64,000 bases of DNA from Liopterus haemorrhoidalis (taxonomy: Eukaryota; Arthropoda; Insecta; Coleoptera; Dytiscidae): positions 146,346,419 through 146,410,418 of the forward strand of contig OZ020611.1 in assembly GCA_963971575.1 (NCBI GenBank), given 5' to 3'. The notes under the pieces are model-generated. The model was given only the letters and a program-made list of their open reading frames with translations, ran no database searches and had not been told where the DNA came from. Shown here one piece after another: positions 10,656 through 21,181 of this stretch. Each line of letters opens with the position of its first letter. Position 1 is the first letter of the stretch. Both the position numbers and the translations under genes were made by a program.

Positions 10656-11100
10656 TTAGAGTGTGAAAGGATTATTTGAAAGAATAAGATTAGGTTGAAA
10701 AAAAGATAAAGGAGAAATGTTAGTAGTGGGTAAAGAATGAATTATATTGCTTGCAACATCTACAAAAAAAGAATTAATTTTGTTTGCAGTAAGTGTTGAA
10801 GCGCAATTGGTCCGTGTATTTTTTAACCGGTTATTATTTATAATTTGCCAAGTTGCTTTCGGAATATTGTTTGAATTTTTGATAAAATTAGAATCAGCTG
10901 TAAGTTTAGCATGTTTAATTGCCATTCTATATCTAGTTTTAAACGTATTTCTTTCTGTGTAGGGTGTAGGATTGTTGATTGGGATTTTTTAAGTACTGCT
11001 TTTGGAGGATGAGAAGTTTATAACACATAATTTTTATGTCCTTGTTGAACCACGACACTAAATTTTTATTTATTGACGTAAAAGGACAAAACAATTTGTC
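10656..11100 (-). pseudogene. non-LTR retrotransposon fragment, region before RT
   Basis: Minus-strand frames with LVSWFNKDIKIMCYKLLILQ, then after a break KATWQIINNNRL, INSFFVDVASNI and SPLSFFQPN. This is the linker between endonuclease and reverse transcriptase seen in Jockey/CR1-like LINEs, the same region as at 31677-32051. No RT motif remains. The upstream end is cut off by the microsatellite-bearing repeat. Confidence 0.6.
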
Positions 11101-11103
11101 CTT

Positions 11104-11950
11104 TTTCTCTCGAATCTCCACGAATTGAAGTTCCTACATAACGTTTTGACTATTTTTAGCATGATGTCTGTCGGTCTGTCTGTCCGTCCGTACGTCTGTC
11201 CGTCTGTCCGTCTGTCCGTCTGTCCGTCTGTCCGTCTGTCCGTCTGTCCGTCTGTCCGTCTGTCCGTCTGTCCGTCTGTCCGTCCGTACGTCTGTCCGTC
11301 TGTCCGTCTGTCCGTCTGTCCGTCTGTCCGTCTGTCCGTCTGTCCGTCTGTCCGTCTGTCCGTCTGTCCGTCTGTCCGTCTGTCCGTCTGTCCGTCTGTC
11401 CGTCTGTCCGTCTGTCCGTCTGTCCGTCTGTCCGTCTGTCCGTCTGTCCGTCTGTCCGTCTGTCCGTCTGTCCGTCTGTCCGTCTGTCCGTCTGTCCGTC
11501 TGTCCGTCTGTCCGTCTACACGTGCAGAGTAAATTCGGCTGAAAGGATTTTTATGAAACTTCATATTTAAGCTTCTGCCATGAATGGCACGAGTTGATCA
11601 ACTTTTGGTAAAAATCCGTTGACTACAAATGGGAGTTTACTCGTGTCGATTTTAAGATTTTTGCGAATATTTCACAACAGAAAAATCACTCGAAAAAATT
11701 TATGAAACAAAAGTTTCTATAAAAGCAACAATTAATAACTTTTATTTGAGACGTTTTTTGATAAAACGAAAAATTTCGAAAAATTTTACAGAAATTTTTT
11801 GTCTCAATTTTTCATATTTATATGTAACGTTTCCATGGTCATGATAAATAATATCTCTGTTAGAAAATATTAGGTCAAGTTATTTCTAATCTCCTTCTAG
11901 AATGTAATTTATATAAGTACTTTATGATGGCGGTCGGTCCTGTGGTGGCC
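11104..11950 (-). mobile_element. microsatellite-bearing repeat, family 2, copy 1
   Basis: Colinear, in reverse orientation, with 39665-40262. Shared blocks: ACATAACGTTTTGACTATTT next to the array, AGTTGATCAACTTTTGGTAA, the GTGTCGATTTTAAGATTTTT block, TAACGTTTCCATGGTCATGA, and the block around CCTGTGGTGGCCACAG. The GTCC/GTCT array sits near the end read as 3'. No protein. By layout it resembles nonautonomous Helentron/DINE-1-type elements, which carry GTCY repeats. Confidence 0.6.
11162..11519. repeat. (GTCCGTCT)n microsatellite array
   Basis: About 44 units of the 8-bp motif, interrupted at 11180-11190 and 11279-11289 by CCGTCCGTACG. It creates long open frames on both strands (VCPSVRLS and DGQTDRRT repeats). 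These are by-products of the array, not genes. Confidence 0.95.
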
Positions 11951-13109
11951 ACAGATGATTTTTTAGAGGAAAACTTGAAACAAAAGCCTTATGAAAAGAC
12001 TGGAAAAACATATAAACAGGGCCGTCTTAAGAAATTCGGCGCCCGTGGGCTACAAAAAATAATGCACCCTTCTTCGAAAGAAAATTAACAGAATAGCAAA
12101 CGGGGAAATAAAAATTGCCGCCCTAAAAGGCTTGCGCCCTGGGGCTATAGCCCATTTAACACTGTGGCATATGAAATGAATGATTTTCGTCATTAGAACT
12201 GTATAAAAAAAACTGTGAAAAAAAAGAGTTTAGAGAGGTCACACGCTTCCACACTAGCCCTTCAAGACACCTTGAGTTTAACATCCGAACTTAAACATCT
12301 ATTGTGAAAAGGGTATTAGTTCCGCTGGCTAGAAATAAAACGAAAAACATTTGGAATAGACCTTATGTGTCATATTTAATTTTATTTACAGTTATAATTA
12401 CTGGAAACAAGTTACGTTTGCAACCCTTTAGGCTCAGGCACACCTAATTTTAATTCTAACGTTCCAAATTTATTCAAACACATACGTGATTTTTTTCTCG
12501 GCCTACATATATATTTTTTTTAAATCTCATGTTAGCTTACACCTGATGCCAACTAACTTCAGTTTCCTATAATCATCATCGCCTCTGTTTTGCTAACTCT
12601 CTTATTTTAATGTACCGTGTTATTTGACTTACAAATGAAGCAGGGTACGCCTGCGTATGAAAAGCATAACCACAAATTTCTTGACATACCTAACAGTAAA
12701 ATGTGACAAGAACGTGTGCATTATTGTATTATTAGTTGTTTAAGTTAAGAGAGAATAGGGACGAATCCAGTGAACAAACACCTGCAACATCCCACGGAAG
12801 TTTCACTAACGTGACTCGATCAGATCCGGATTGTACAAAATACGCAGATATCTATACTCTCTATATTTGTCTTTCATAATTGACATAAATACCAGATCGT
12901 GTAACTTAATACTTATTTACTTTACAATATAAGTTTTTAACAGATTTTTAAATTGTCTATATAGATGTCGTGCGTTCAATAGGGGAAGCTCGGGCAAAAG
13001 TACGCACCTCACTTATTTTTACCTCTCACCGATAAATTAAAACTAATGTAGATTTCAAATGAAAAATTTTAAAATCTGCTTGACTTATTATACCGGGTGA
13101 CAACTTTTA
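11951..13109. other. no gene recognised
   Basis: Unique sequence. CAGGGCCGTC at 12016 and a second GC-rich patch near 12120 (GCGCCCTGGGGC) look like an eroded hAT-type miniature element, but the right end and duplication cannot be fixed. No frame above 60 codons. Confidence 0.35.
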
Positions 13110-13189
13110 CCCTAGAACAGTGTTTCCCAACCTTTTTATCCTGGCGAACCCCTTATAAAATCCGAACGAATTTGGCGAACCCCCTATGT

Positions 13190-13366
13190 CGGTGTTTCTC
13201 AAACTTTTTAAGTTCGCGGCACTCTTTTGACGTGTAAACATTTTTTTGCGGCACAGCTATGAGTTATTGAATATAGGTTTACATGGAAAATTGTAAAATT
13301 TCGCAGCACACTCCTATAATTTCACGGCACACTAAAGTGCCGCGGCACACCGCTTGGGAAACACTG
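13190..13366. mobile_element. 177-bp hAT miniature element, nested
   Basis: Left CGGTGTTTCTCAAAC, right GCTTGGGAAACACTG, flanked by perfect CCCTATGT duplications (13182-13189 and 13367-13374). Interior has GCGGCACTC/GCGGCACAC motifs near both ends. Younger than the outer element it interrupts. Confidence 0.92.
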
Positions 13367-13528
13367 CCCTATGTAGTCGTTAATGAGACGACAAAAACAT
13401 TTATTTTTCATATTTTCCATGTACAAACATTAATAAGACTAAAATGATAGCTATAAAAAATGAATACAAAATCAATTCAACAAACCAACTGGTTCTTAGT
13501 TAAGCATACGTTAAATTTGAAAAAACTC

Positions 13529-13744
13529 TTAATGGGATATTTGTGGCTGTTTGATGTAACAAAGCAATTCAAAGTTTGGTTCAATATCCGACAATTTCAG
13601 TCTAAGATCAGGTTCTGCATTTAACCTGTTTCTGTATTTATCTTTCAGATAAGTATATGTTGAAAATACTTTTTCACATAGATATGTTGTGCAAAAGGGT
13701 AATAGAACTTCAATGGATTTTTTTTGACAAAACAGGATATTCAT
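13529..13744 (-). pseudogene. hAT transposase C-terminus (ZBED5/FAM200-like)
   Basis: Minus strand, 71 residues: LLPFCTTYLCEKVFSTYTYL, then KDKYRNRLNAEPDLRLKLSD and IEPNFELLC. This is the hAT C-terminal dimerisation domain, where the CE-FS core and the RNRL-DLRLKLS-IEP run are typical of the ZBED5-like group. All upstream transposase is deleted. It belongs to the outer element 13118-14138. Confidence 0.88.
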
Positions 13745-13803
13745 TTTTAATTTGCTTTTTTTCGCTTAATTTTCTTTGGCGATTTAAAATTCCGCCATTA
13801 CAG

Positions 13804-14095
13804 TAGGGTGACCATTCGTCCCCCATTTTGCGGGACTGTCCCGCATTAAGATGCGTCCCGCAAAAGTCCCGCATTTTAACATTTTGTCCCGCATTTTAGA
13901 TTTGGGAGGTGAGGACTTTTTTTTTTTGCTCTTCACTTGGATTTTGGGAGATAAGGACCTTTTTTTTGTTTGCTCTTGACTTGGATTTGGGAGGTGAGGA
14001 CCTTTTTTTTTGCTCTTCATTTGGATTTTGGGAGATATGAGGACCTTTTTTTTTGCTCCGTCCCGCATTGCCTTCTTAAGAAAATGGTCACCCTA
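13804..14095. mobile_element. 292-bp hAT-type miniature element with minisatellite
   Basis: Ends TAGGGTGACCAT and ATGGTCACCCTA, a perfect 12-bp inverted repeat, flanked by perfect CATTACAG duplications (13796-13803 and 14096-14103). The left part repeats GTCCCGCATT four times. The centre is about four units of a 42-bp minisatellite (T-run, GCTCTTCACTTGGATTTTGG, GAGATAAGGACC). Confidence 0.92.
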
Positions 14096-14338
14096 CATTA
14101 CAGTATTATTTTCGCGAACCACCGCGTGCGAAACGCTACCCTAGAACATAAGAGAATAACATTGAAATATACATTTTTTGCAATTGCTGCTCAGCATATT
14201 TACTTACAAGCTCCGTAATGGTATCTACAGAAAGATAATTTTTACCCGCATTTAATAATATGGAAAACTTTTGCAATCGATTTTAAAATTTTCCGTTTTT
14301 TATTTTTTTATTACGAAACGCGGAAAATATATAATGTA

Positions 14339-14923
14339 CAGTCGATTCCGCTTAATTGGGACACATTGGGACTTAGGCATTTTGGCCCAATTAAGCGGCT
14401 GCCCCAATTAAGCGAATTTTACATTAAATTAAACAATACATATTTTTCTTTCAATAATTTTACTTTATAAACTCTTGGACAAAACTATAAATTACATATA
14501 ACCAAAAAAATAAACTTTTAAGAAAAAATAATAATAAATTCCAAAATAAAATAATAAATAGGTACATACAATTTAATTCAATTCAAAAATGCGTCAAGTG
14601 TAGTCTGTCTTTTGTTTTTGTAACATTTCACTTCTACAAAATCAGCACAGGTATTCAGTGCGGATGTAGGGCTCCCTTCATTTCCTTCCTGCATAAAATA
14701 ACGCTGTAATATTAAATTCTTTGTACATATTTTTTCTTGAGAATATGTGTAACATAATATGTACTGTGATCTTAAATTTACTGTCCCAATTAAGCAGAAT
14801 TTTGTCCCAATTAACCATGTAAATTTACTGTTGGTTCCTTGGTTTGGTTTCTGTTCTTTGAGATTTGGCCCAAATAAGCGGCTGTCCCAATTAAGCGGTG
14901 GCCCAATTTAGCGGAATCGTCTG
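14339..14923. mobile_element. pogo/Tigger-like element, internally deleted
   Basis: Left end CAGTCGATTCCGCTTAATTG, right end the complement of CAGACGATTCCGCTAAATTG, with TA on both sides (14337-14338 and 14924-14925). Many CCCAATTAAGCGG copies in both orientations lie near the ends. The interior keeps the end of a transposase gene on the minus strand. Confidence 0.88.
14578..14716 (-). pseudogene. pogo-like transposase C-terminal tail
   Basis: Minus strand: LQRYFMQEGNEGSPTSALN, CADFVEVKCYKNKRQTTLDA, then FLN and a stop. The RYFMQEG-ALN pattern and the closing QTTLDAFL fit the tail of Tigger/CENP-B-type transposases (a QxxLxxFL-like end). About 46 residues only; the DNA-binding and DDE parts are lost. 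Confidence 0.6.
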
Positions 14924-15096
14924 TATTTGTTTTTTAAATAATCACGCATCGCTATGAATTTAACAGGTAAAACAAAATAAAACAAAATAATATGGTTTTA
15001 TTTGTGAGATTCCAAATTTGTAAGAACGATTTGTATTCATTGTAAAAACGTTGTTAATGGTAAAAATATACGCAGAGTGCGTGATTTATTTTCCTA

Positions 15097-16210
15097 CGAG
15101 GGTTACCTTTTATGTTTTTACAAACGACCACTAGATTGCAATATTGAAATGTGTTATCACTATATTCATAAAATGTGATATTTGTTGACAGAGTAGTTTG
15201 TTGAAAGTGAACGTTTAAAAAAAAACAAGTTTGTGAAAAAAATTATATTACTCGTATTACTCGAAGGCTTTCGTTTGATGATTTTTTACGATTTTAGTAA
15301 AGGCCTAACTAAACAACAATGCATAGATTCGCTTCGTTCAACTTTTGGTTATGAAGCACCGTCAGAAAACACTGTTTATAATTGGTTTGCAGAATTTCGT
15401 CGTGGTCGTGCGTCCGTCAGTGATGAATCTCGTGAAGGTTGACCAAAATCAGTTGTGATTCAAAAAAACATCGATGTTGTGCGCAAAATGATTGAAGAAG
15501 ATCGGCATGTGACTTACCGTGAGATAGAGGCATCCTTTGGCATATCGCAAACTGCAATACATTCGATTTTGCATGAACATTTAGCTGTGAAAAAGATCTG
15601 TTCCCGATGGATTCCGCACAATTTGATTGAAGCTCAGAAAAAAGACTCGTGTTGATTGGTGTAAGGGAATGCTAAAAAAAAAAAAAAACAACCTAGGCTC
15701 TGCAAAATCTGTATACAACATCATTACAGGTGACAAAACTTGGATTTATTCATATGAACTGTAAACTAAGCAAACTTTTAAGATGAACCGAACCCACAAA
15801 AGTTGTTCGTTCACGAAGCACTTCCAAACAGTTAATGCTGAATGGTATACAGCAATTTGTTTGCCTGAAGTCATCGACAAAATCAGGAAAAATAACCAAA
15901 AACGTCGCATCATTCTTCATCATGACAATGCAAGCTCCCACACAGCACATCAAACAATACACCTGATTTATTCCCTAACTACTGTTTTTTGTTCCCCAAT
16001 GTCAAACAAAAAAGCTGTTGAAGCCTTCGAAAACCATGTTTTTGAGATACCAACTTCAAAGTGGAAAAAGTTTTCAGAGAATTGGTTTGAACACATGCAA
16101 AAGTGTATAAATCGTAAAGGCGAATATTTTGAGAAGCAATAAAACAGTTTATTCAAAAAAAAATTTTTTTTTCTGTCTTTGTTTTTGTAGAAACTTAAAA
16201 GGTAGCCCTC
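15097..16210 (+). mobile_element. mariner copy, plus strand
   Basis: Left end CGAGGGTTACCTTTTATG after TA (15095-15096). Right end AACTTAAAAGGTAGCCCTC at 16210, where the TA is lost. About 1,114 bp, so roughly 120-130 bp of internal sequence is missing compared with relatives. Same family as 5287-6959 and 61686-62904. Confidence 0.85.
15278..16142 (+). pseudogene. mariner transposase pseudogene
   Basis: ATG at 15278 starts MIFYDFSKGLTKQQCIDSLR. First helix-turn-helix CIDSLRSTFGYEAPSENTVY; then a TGA at 15440-15442 where the sister copy reads Arg, a C-to-T change at CpG. After it come RHVTYREIEASFGISQTAIH and LAVKKICSRWIPHN. The frame breaks at an A-run near 15678; the block with the first catalytic Asp is present as TGDKTW (Glu to Lys next to Asp). 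A deletion removes the FFGCTG region. RRIILHHDNASSHTAHQTI (second Asp) remains, and the third Asp block is frame-shifted. The C-terminus EYFEKQ and stop are intact. Inactive. Confidence 0.88.
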
Positions 16211-16244
16211 AAACACTGAATGCAAGATACGTTGCTTCAGAATG

Positions 16245-16660
16245 TGGTACAGTGTATATCGTTTATAACGGCCAGAAACATAACATTTTATTTGTGAGTC
16301 TTATCGCTTATAACGACCTCGGATATTACGACGAAATTAATATAACGACGAAAAATGGCTTAAAACTTGGGTCTAATTATCTTTTATAACAACAGATCAC
16401 TAACGTCTAATGCGAAAATGCCGGAGAAGTACCGAATTGATTAGGGGAATTGCCGAGTTATGAAAAGACAAGGCGAAACGCGACAGATAAACATATTCAT
16501 TCAGTGGGTTAACTACGAGTTGAAGGTATGTCATCGACGTCGATATGGCGAAACAAAAAGCATTAATGTAAATTTTTCAAATATTGTTGAAGAACTCGAA
16601 ATAAAAAGCAGCGAGATTCCCGAAGCGCATACTAAATCTTTGGCAAAAAAAAAAACGATG
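16245..16660 (+). other. possible pogo-like fragment
   Basis: CAGTGTATATCGTTTATAAC at 16249 resembles a pogo-type end, repeated as ATCGCTTATAACGACC and ATATAACGACG. A frame to 16690 includes NVNFSNIVEELEIKSSEIPE, vaguely like a pogo transposase tail. Only weak support. Confidence 0.3.
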
Positions 16661-16669
16661 TTAGATTTG

Positions 16670-17510
16670 AGAATGGGAGGACCAAGATAAATTGGAGGCA
16701 GTGCAAGAGAGGTACATAAGGTGGATGCTCGGTTTAAACAGAAATACGCCATCATACATTGTGATGGAAGAAATTAAAACTGTCCACTTAAAGGTAGAGG
16801 CAACCCGACGGGCTCTAAAGTTCGAGGAGTACATAAAAAGGTATCCAGAAAAAGAGATGCTAAACCAGTGCTGGAAAGAACTAGAAAGGAAAGGAGAAGA
16901 ATGCAGGACTCTCTCGAGATGGGAAGAGAAAAGGAAAAACAATATTGCGGCCTTTCGCTGAAGAATAGAGCTAGACAACAAAGCGTCATTGACGAAATAG
17001 CACAGAAAATGAAACATATAAAAGGCCAAGAAATACAGGGAAGAATTAAATAATCCAGAAACAACAATATGTATGCCAAAATTTGGAAAACGCAAATACC
17101 GAAGTACCTAATGGAAAAAGGGAAAGAAAAATAGAGATAAGAAACGGACGGTAGCAAGATTTAGATGTGGAAACGAGGAGAGAAACAACCAATTCTGGAA
17201 AGAAGATGAAGAAAGAGTATGCAGGATGTGTCGGAGAGAAAGGGAAACCACCGAGCACCTACTTCACAATTGTGAAGAAGTCAAACCCAGAGGAGGAACA
17301 CGAGAAGAAGTTTTAAAAGACATAGGATCAAGATGGACATGGATGAATGAAATTTCACAGACAAGAACCTTCATTCAACAAAGACACAGTGGCGGAAAAA
17401 GTAGAAAGAAATTAAATGAAAACATAGCAAAATATGGTATAACGTACTAAAAAAAAAAAAAAAAAATGTAGAATACAAGCCGAAAGGCAGAATTTAATAA
17501 ATTTATTATT
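16670..17510 (+). pseudogene. LINE 3' end with zinc knuckle and tail
   Basis: Broken + frames read VQERYIRWMLGLNRNTPSYI, EEIKTVHLKVEATRRALKFE, QCWKELERKGEECR, then ARFRCGNEERNNQFW and CRMCRRERETTEHLLHNCEE. The last is a CX2C...HX4C knuckle near the C-terminus of a non-LTR retrotransposon ORF2. A stop follows ITY, then an A-run, the small hairpin GCCGAAAGGC and a TTATTATTA tail. RT is not present: a 5'-truncated copy. The same family lies at 17770-19960, 20295, 37143 and 42319. Confidence 0.8.
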
Positions 17511-18327
17511 ATACAAGATTAACACAATAATGTCTTCCTCGATATCCATTTTTATACTTTCACACTACTAAGTATTGGTCATTGCTTTGGTTGGTTGTTC
17601 TGGTCTCCTTAAAATTGGTCTTTTGACGATCTGGTCTTCGGCAACAAGTGGATACTGTATAAGGAGCCCTGACCTCAAGTACGAAACGTAAATAATCTAA
17701 TCTAAACTAATATAACATTTCGGCCATTTCAATTTGTTGCCCTCGTCCGTTTTTTTACAATAACGAATAACTAATAGTAGTAGTAAGCTCTTTATTTTTT
17801 ACCATGCGGTATAAAAATTTACAATATCCATACTTATATACATTTTGAAAGTTCTAAACTATACTTGATTGTGAAATTAATTAATTTTTATCATATGCAT
17901 ACTAAAATTATACAAGTGTCATTTCAGAGTGGATGTAATTTTCTCCTTCTATTCTTCACTCTTTTCATCCACTAAACATCCAGGTAACATCACAGATAAT
18001 ATGCAGAGATGATTTCGCATTTCTGAGTTCTCTTTCACAGTCTCTACTTAGGTGTTCAATGTTCTCTACTGCGTTGTGGCACATTCTGAATATTCTATTC
18101 TCTGTTTTCAGTCAGTAATCGTTACACCTCTCTTCATTTCCGATGCGAAATCTAGCTATAATTTGCAGCTAATTGTTGCTTTTTGCAAGGTCATATAGCA
18201 GGTCCTTTGTCTGAAGAAATTTGTATCTGGGGTTATAAAAAGATTTAAGTATTTCCTCCCTTCTAATTTGCGTCTGGATATCTTTATTTATTATAATAAT
18301 TGTCTCTTTTATTATGTACCCTATCTG

Positions 18328-19672
18328 TAGAGCCCTGGAAATCCGCGGGTATCCGCGGATTATCCGCGGATATCCGCAACTTTTCTGCGGATGCGGATCG
18401 GATGCGGATTAAATGTCATATCCGCGTGAACATTAAATCTTCGGTTACTTTCGGAGAAACAAGCAATTGTGTTCTGATTATTATTATTATTATTATATTA
18501 TTTATTTTACATCGGCCTTTATTTCTGCAACGAGGCTAATCGCCGATGCCAGGGGGCGAGCTCCTACACCTGGATGAGAGGTGAATGATTGTGAAAATGA
18601 GAGTAATGTAAACATATTATTCTCGCCCGAATAATATCACCAACGAAGCAGGCTCGAACCATCGACCGGACAGTCAAGTCTGTTTCTAACAGTCTAAAAC
18701 CGTACGACTTAATGCGCTCGGCCACCACGTTGGCTAATTGTGTTCTGACTACGCAGTTCTCGGTTATTTTCGGTTGTCTGTATATACATGATATTTTGTA
18801 GCATTCAATCTCACTTTATGTTCTTTTTATTAAGACAATTGTCCATGATCAAGACTGAGTTGAGACAATCAACTTAACTTTCTTTTTATTATTGAATATA
18901 TTATAGAAAATAATATTTTGGACAAAAGTTTCCTGGTACACTTTCGACGTAATTCTTCCTACCTCTGCTCTAATTCTGGCTTTTAAATCTGATAAAGGTT
19001 TTTTTTTTACATAAAACTGATTAGTAAGTTTTATTTAAATACCAAAATTTACCTACATAATTTTTTCTCGAAAATTTTATTATGTAACCTGCCAATTTTT
19101 TTATACTACCCGAAGTAAAAAGTCTTGTAGATCCCAAAAATTTGAAAAATGACACATGTTGCTATTTGAAAAAGTTGCAACGCCTAACTCATGCGCGAAA
19201 TGGCGCAAGAGAATTACTTGATCCTAAAAATATGAAGCACCTTCTATCAAGTAACTTTTCTGATTTTTTTTTAAAATTCAATATTAAAAAAAGCAGCACG
19301 CCACTTACTCCCTACGAAAAAGAACGCTTAGGCCCCCCAAAATTGTTATCTCTCTCTAGATTTAAATAAGTTATTAGCGCATCTAGGCCTTAAAACTTTT
19401 GGGGTCCCTTAGGTTAGGTTAGTAATAAATAAGCTGGTAAATCCAAAAAATTTCAGTAGCGTTTTAGAGCAGTGATTACCTAAACAGGCGAAATATGTTA
19501 GTTCTTTCCAAACTGACAGCAAAACCTGTAGTGCGGATAGTGCGGATATTTTTGCGGATGCGGATCGGATGCGGATTTGTTATTTACAAAAGCTGCGGAT
19601 GCGGATCGGATGCGGATCATGGATGTGCGGATGCGGATCGGATACAGAAAAGCTTATCCGCGCAGGGCTCTA
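18328..19672. mobile_element. hAT element inside a LINE, containing a SINE
   Basis: Inverted ends TAGAGCCCTG and CAGGGCTCTA, flanked by perfect CCTATCTG duplications (18320-18327 and 19673-19680). Near both ends GCGGAT and TATCCGC hexamers recur (GCGGATGCGGATCGGATGCG on the right), as subterminal binding arrays do. The 258-bp SINE at 18478-18735 sits inside. A + frame 19142-19369 (75 codons, with LLSLSRF near its end) may be a transposase scrap, but I cannot assign it. Confidence 0.9.
18478..18735 (-). mobile_element. tRNA-derived SINE
   Basis: Flanked by perfect 13-bp target duplications AATTGTGTTCTGA (18465-18477 and 18736-18748). Read on the minus strand, it starts GCCAACGTGGTGGCCGAGCG (A-box-like TGGCCGAGCG, as in Leu/Ser tRNAs). 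It has the B-box-like GGTTCGAGCC about 60 bases on, then a body, and ends with an (AAT)n tail. The 13-bp duplication and tail show LINE-driven target-primed insertion; the partner LINE is unknown. Confidence 0.9.
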
Positions 19673-20294
19673 CCTATCTGCCTCCGATTTTCTATTTCTG
19701 TAGTTGAGTATCCCTTTTGTTGATAAAATTCCTGTCTTAGTTCTTCCCATTTATTTCTTTCTTCTTTTCTCCTTATCTCTTCCCAACATTTATGCACTAA
19801 TTCTTTCCATGGTATTCTTCTGGTTCTGTCTTCATAGTTCATGGCCCGTTTTCCTGCCTCGGTGTTTAAATTAAATCTTAAATAAATGAGTTCTTTTATC
19901 AACACCCAGTACCTATCAGATGTATTTGTACTGTACTTGCTCCACTTTTTCATACTCTTTCCAGCCCCATAGGATAACTAATATTGAAATACATTTGTAA
20001 TAATAATTTGTTATGAATGCGATATTATATATACATTTTATATACGATGTTGGATAGTTAACAAACTAGTTAATATTTTATAAAAGCATGTGTGGTTCGA
20101 ATCAAATCAGTTGGCGACCCCTGGTCTAAAATAAACTTTTGTTTGCTGGTTAATTTTTCTAAGAAACGACAATGTTAGCGCATTACATATCCTATTTATT
20201 TGAGTAGAATATAATATTTTATAGTTTGTCAGATTGTGATAAGTATCTACAGACCTTACACCTCAGACTCGAAGAGAATCGTGATACATAGAGG

Positions 20295-20406
20295 CGGAAT
20301 CAAGATCAATTCCAAATTTGGGATAATAAAAAAGGAAGTAAGAAGATATGAAAATATTGCGAGGTTTAAGTGTGGAAATAAAGAGCGAGCAAATAAGTTT
20401 TGGTAA
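20295..20406 (+). pseudogene. LINE ORF2 C-terminal scrap
   Basis: One + frame reads INSKFGIIKKEVRRYENIAR followed by FKCGNKERANKFW and a stop. IARFKCGNxERxNxFW is the block just ahead of the C-terminal knuckle in the other LINE copies here. About 37 residues. Confidence 0.6.
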
Positions 20407-20849
20407 TAAAGAAAGAGCAGAAGTGCCAAACTTCGCTTTCCCTGACGCACCTAAGAAAAATCCCAAAAAAAATTGACAAAGTGTACGTTAAATCAGAGAA
20501 TTCTTTTGAAGTTTTTATTTAACAACATTCTTTAAATCATTTTGAGTTTAATAACTTATTAAAAGATACTCTTTGTAATTTTTCAATATCCCTAAGTAAT
20601 AACAGACATATTTTGCTTTTCCCCAGTTTCAAAGCAATAATAAATGTTTAAAATTAAGCTCGACTAAACAATTTCAAAACCATTGAACGGCACTATAGGG
20701 ATCTATAGGATTTTTTTTTTATCGGAGAAAAATGCCATTGATAGGGACGACCTAGCTAACGAGTTGTTGATCACAATTTAAAATTATTGATAACAGACGT
20801 AAAATCTGATCTAATATCAATTTCTAAGACGAATTTCCACATGTCTTGT

Positions 20850-21059
20850 ATATTAATGTAAGACACTTTGAAATTCATTTACGAAAAAGGATTGAACAAA
20901 ATATTTCCTAATTGTTATGTTCCATTGAGAATATTACTAACGTTTCCTATTATGATTTCTAAAGCCAAGCGAAGTTTCTCAAAAGTAAATCTTATTAAAA
21001 CATACATTCGCTCTACTCTGAGGCAGGTAAACTTTCTGGTTCAGCAATTATATCAGTAG
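20850..21059 (+). pseudogene. hAT transposase C-terminal fragment (ZMYM1-like)
   Basis: NKIFPNCYVPLRILLTFPIM, then ISKAKRSFSKVNLIKTYIRS and TLRQVNFLVQQLYQ to a stop. It matches the ILLTxPV-SVASAERSFSKLKLIKTYLRSTM hallmark with several substitutions. It is the + strand counterpart of the fragment at 9790-10000, but too diverged to be the same copy. Confidence 0.75.
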
Positions 21060-21181
21060 ACTAGTAGACCCGTTGCCAATAACGTTGGCAAACTGAGATC
21101 GAATAAAAATCAATATAAGCAGAAAACAATTATTAAAATTTGCATGATTCTACGTATATTAACAAAACAAAAACGTTTCTT

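Larger units (their letters stand above)
13118..14138. mobile_element. hAT element, outer member of a three-level nest
   Basis: Starts CAGTGTTTCCCAACC and ends GCGAAACGCTA. The 8-bp duplication CCCTAGAA is perfect (13110-13117 and 14139-14146). It contains a transposase C-terminal remnant on the minus strand and two further elements (13190-13366 and 13804-14095), each with its own perfect 8-bp duplication. The net outer element is about 550 bp, so it was already heavily deleted. Confidence 0.92.
17770..19960 (-). pseudogene. LINE 3' end, split by a hAT element
   Basis: Minus strand. Upstream half 19953-19681: KRAMNYEDRTRRIPWKEL, HKCWEEIRRKEER, REFYQQKGYSTTEIENRRQI. After the hAT (18328-19672) it resumes at 18319 with IIKETIIII, REEILKSFYNPRYKFLQTKD, then ARFRIGNEERCNDY and FRMCHNAVENIEHLSRDCE, the C-terminal knuckle with its first Cys replaced. 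It ends near 17770 with ACCGCATGGT, AATAAA and a TAC/TTA-rich tail. The two halves join exactly when the hAT and one duplication are removed. Confidence 0.8.

Noticed and set aside
11070..11564. Long open frames rich in DGQTDRRT or VCPSVRLS repeats on both strands
   Set aside because: They are translations of the GTCCGTCT array; open in several frames because the 8-bp unit has no stop.
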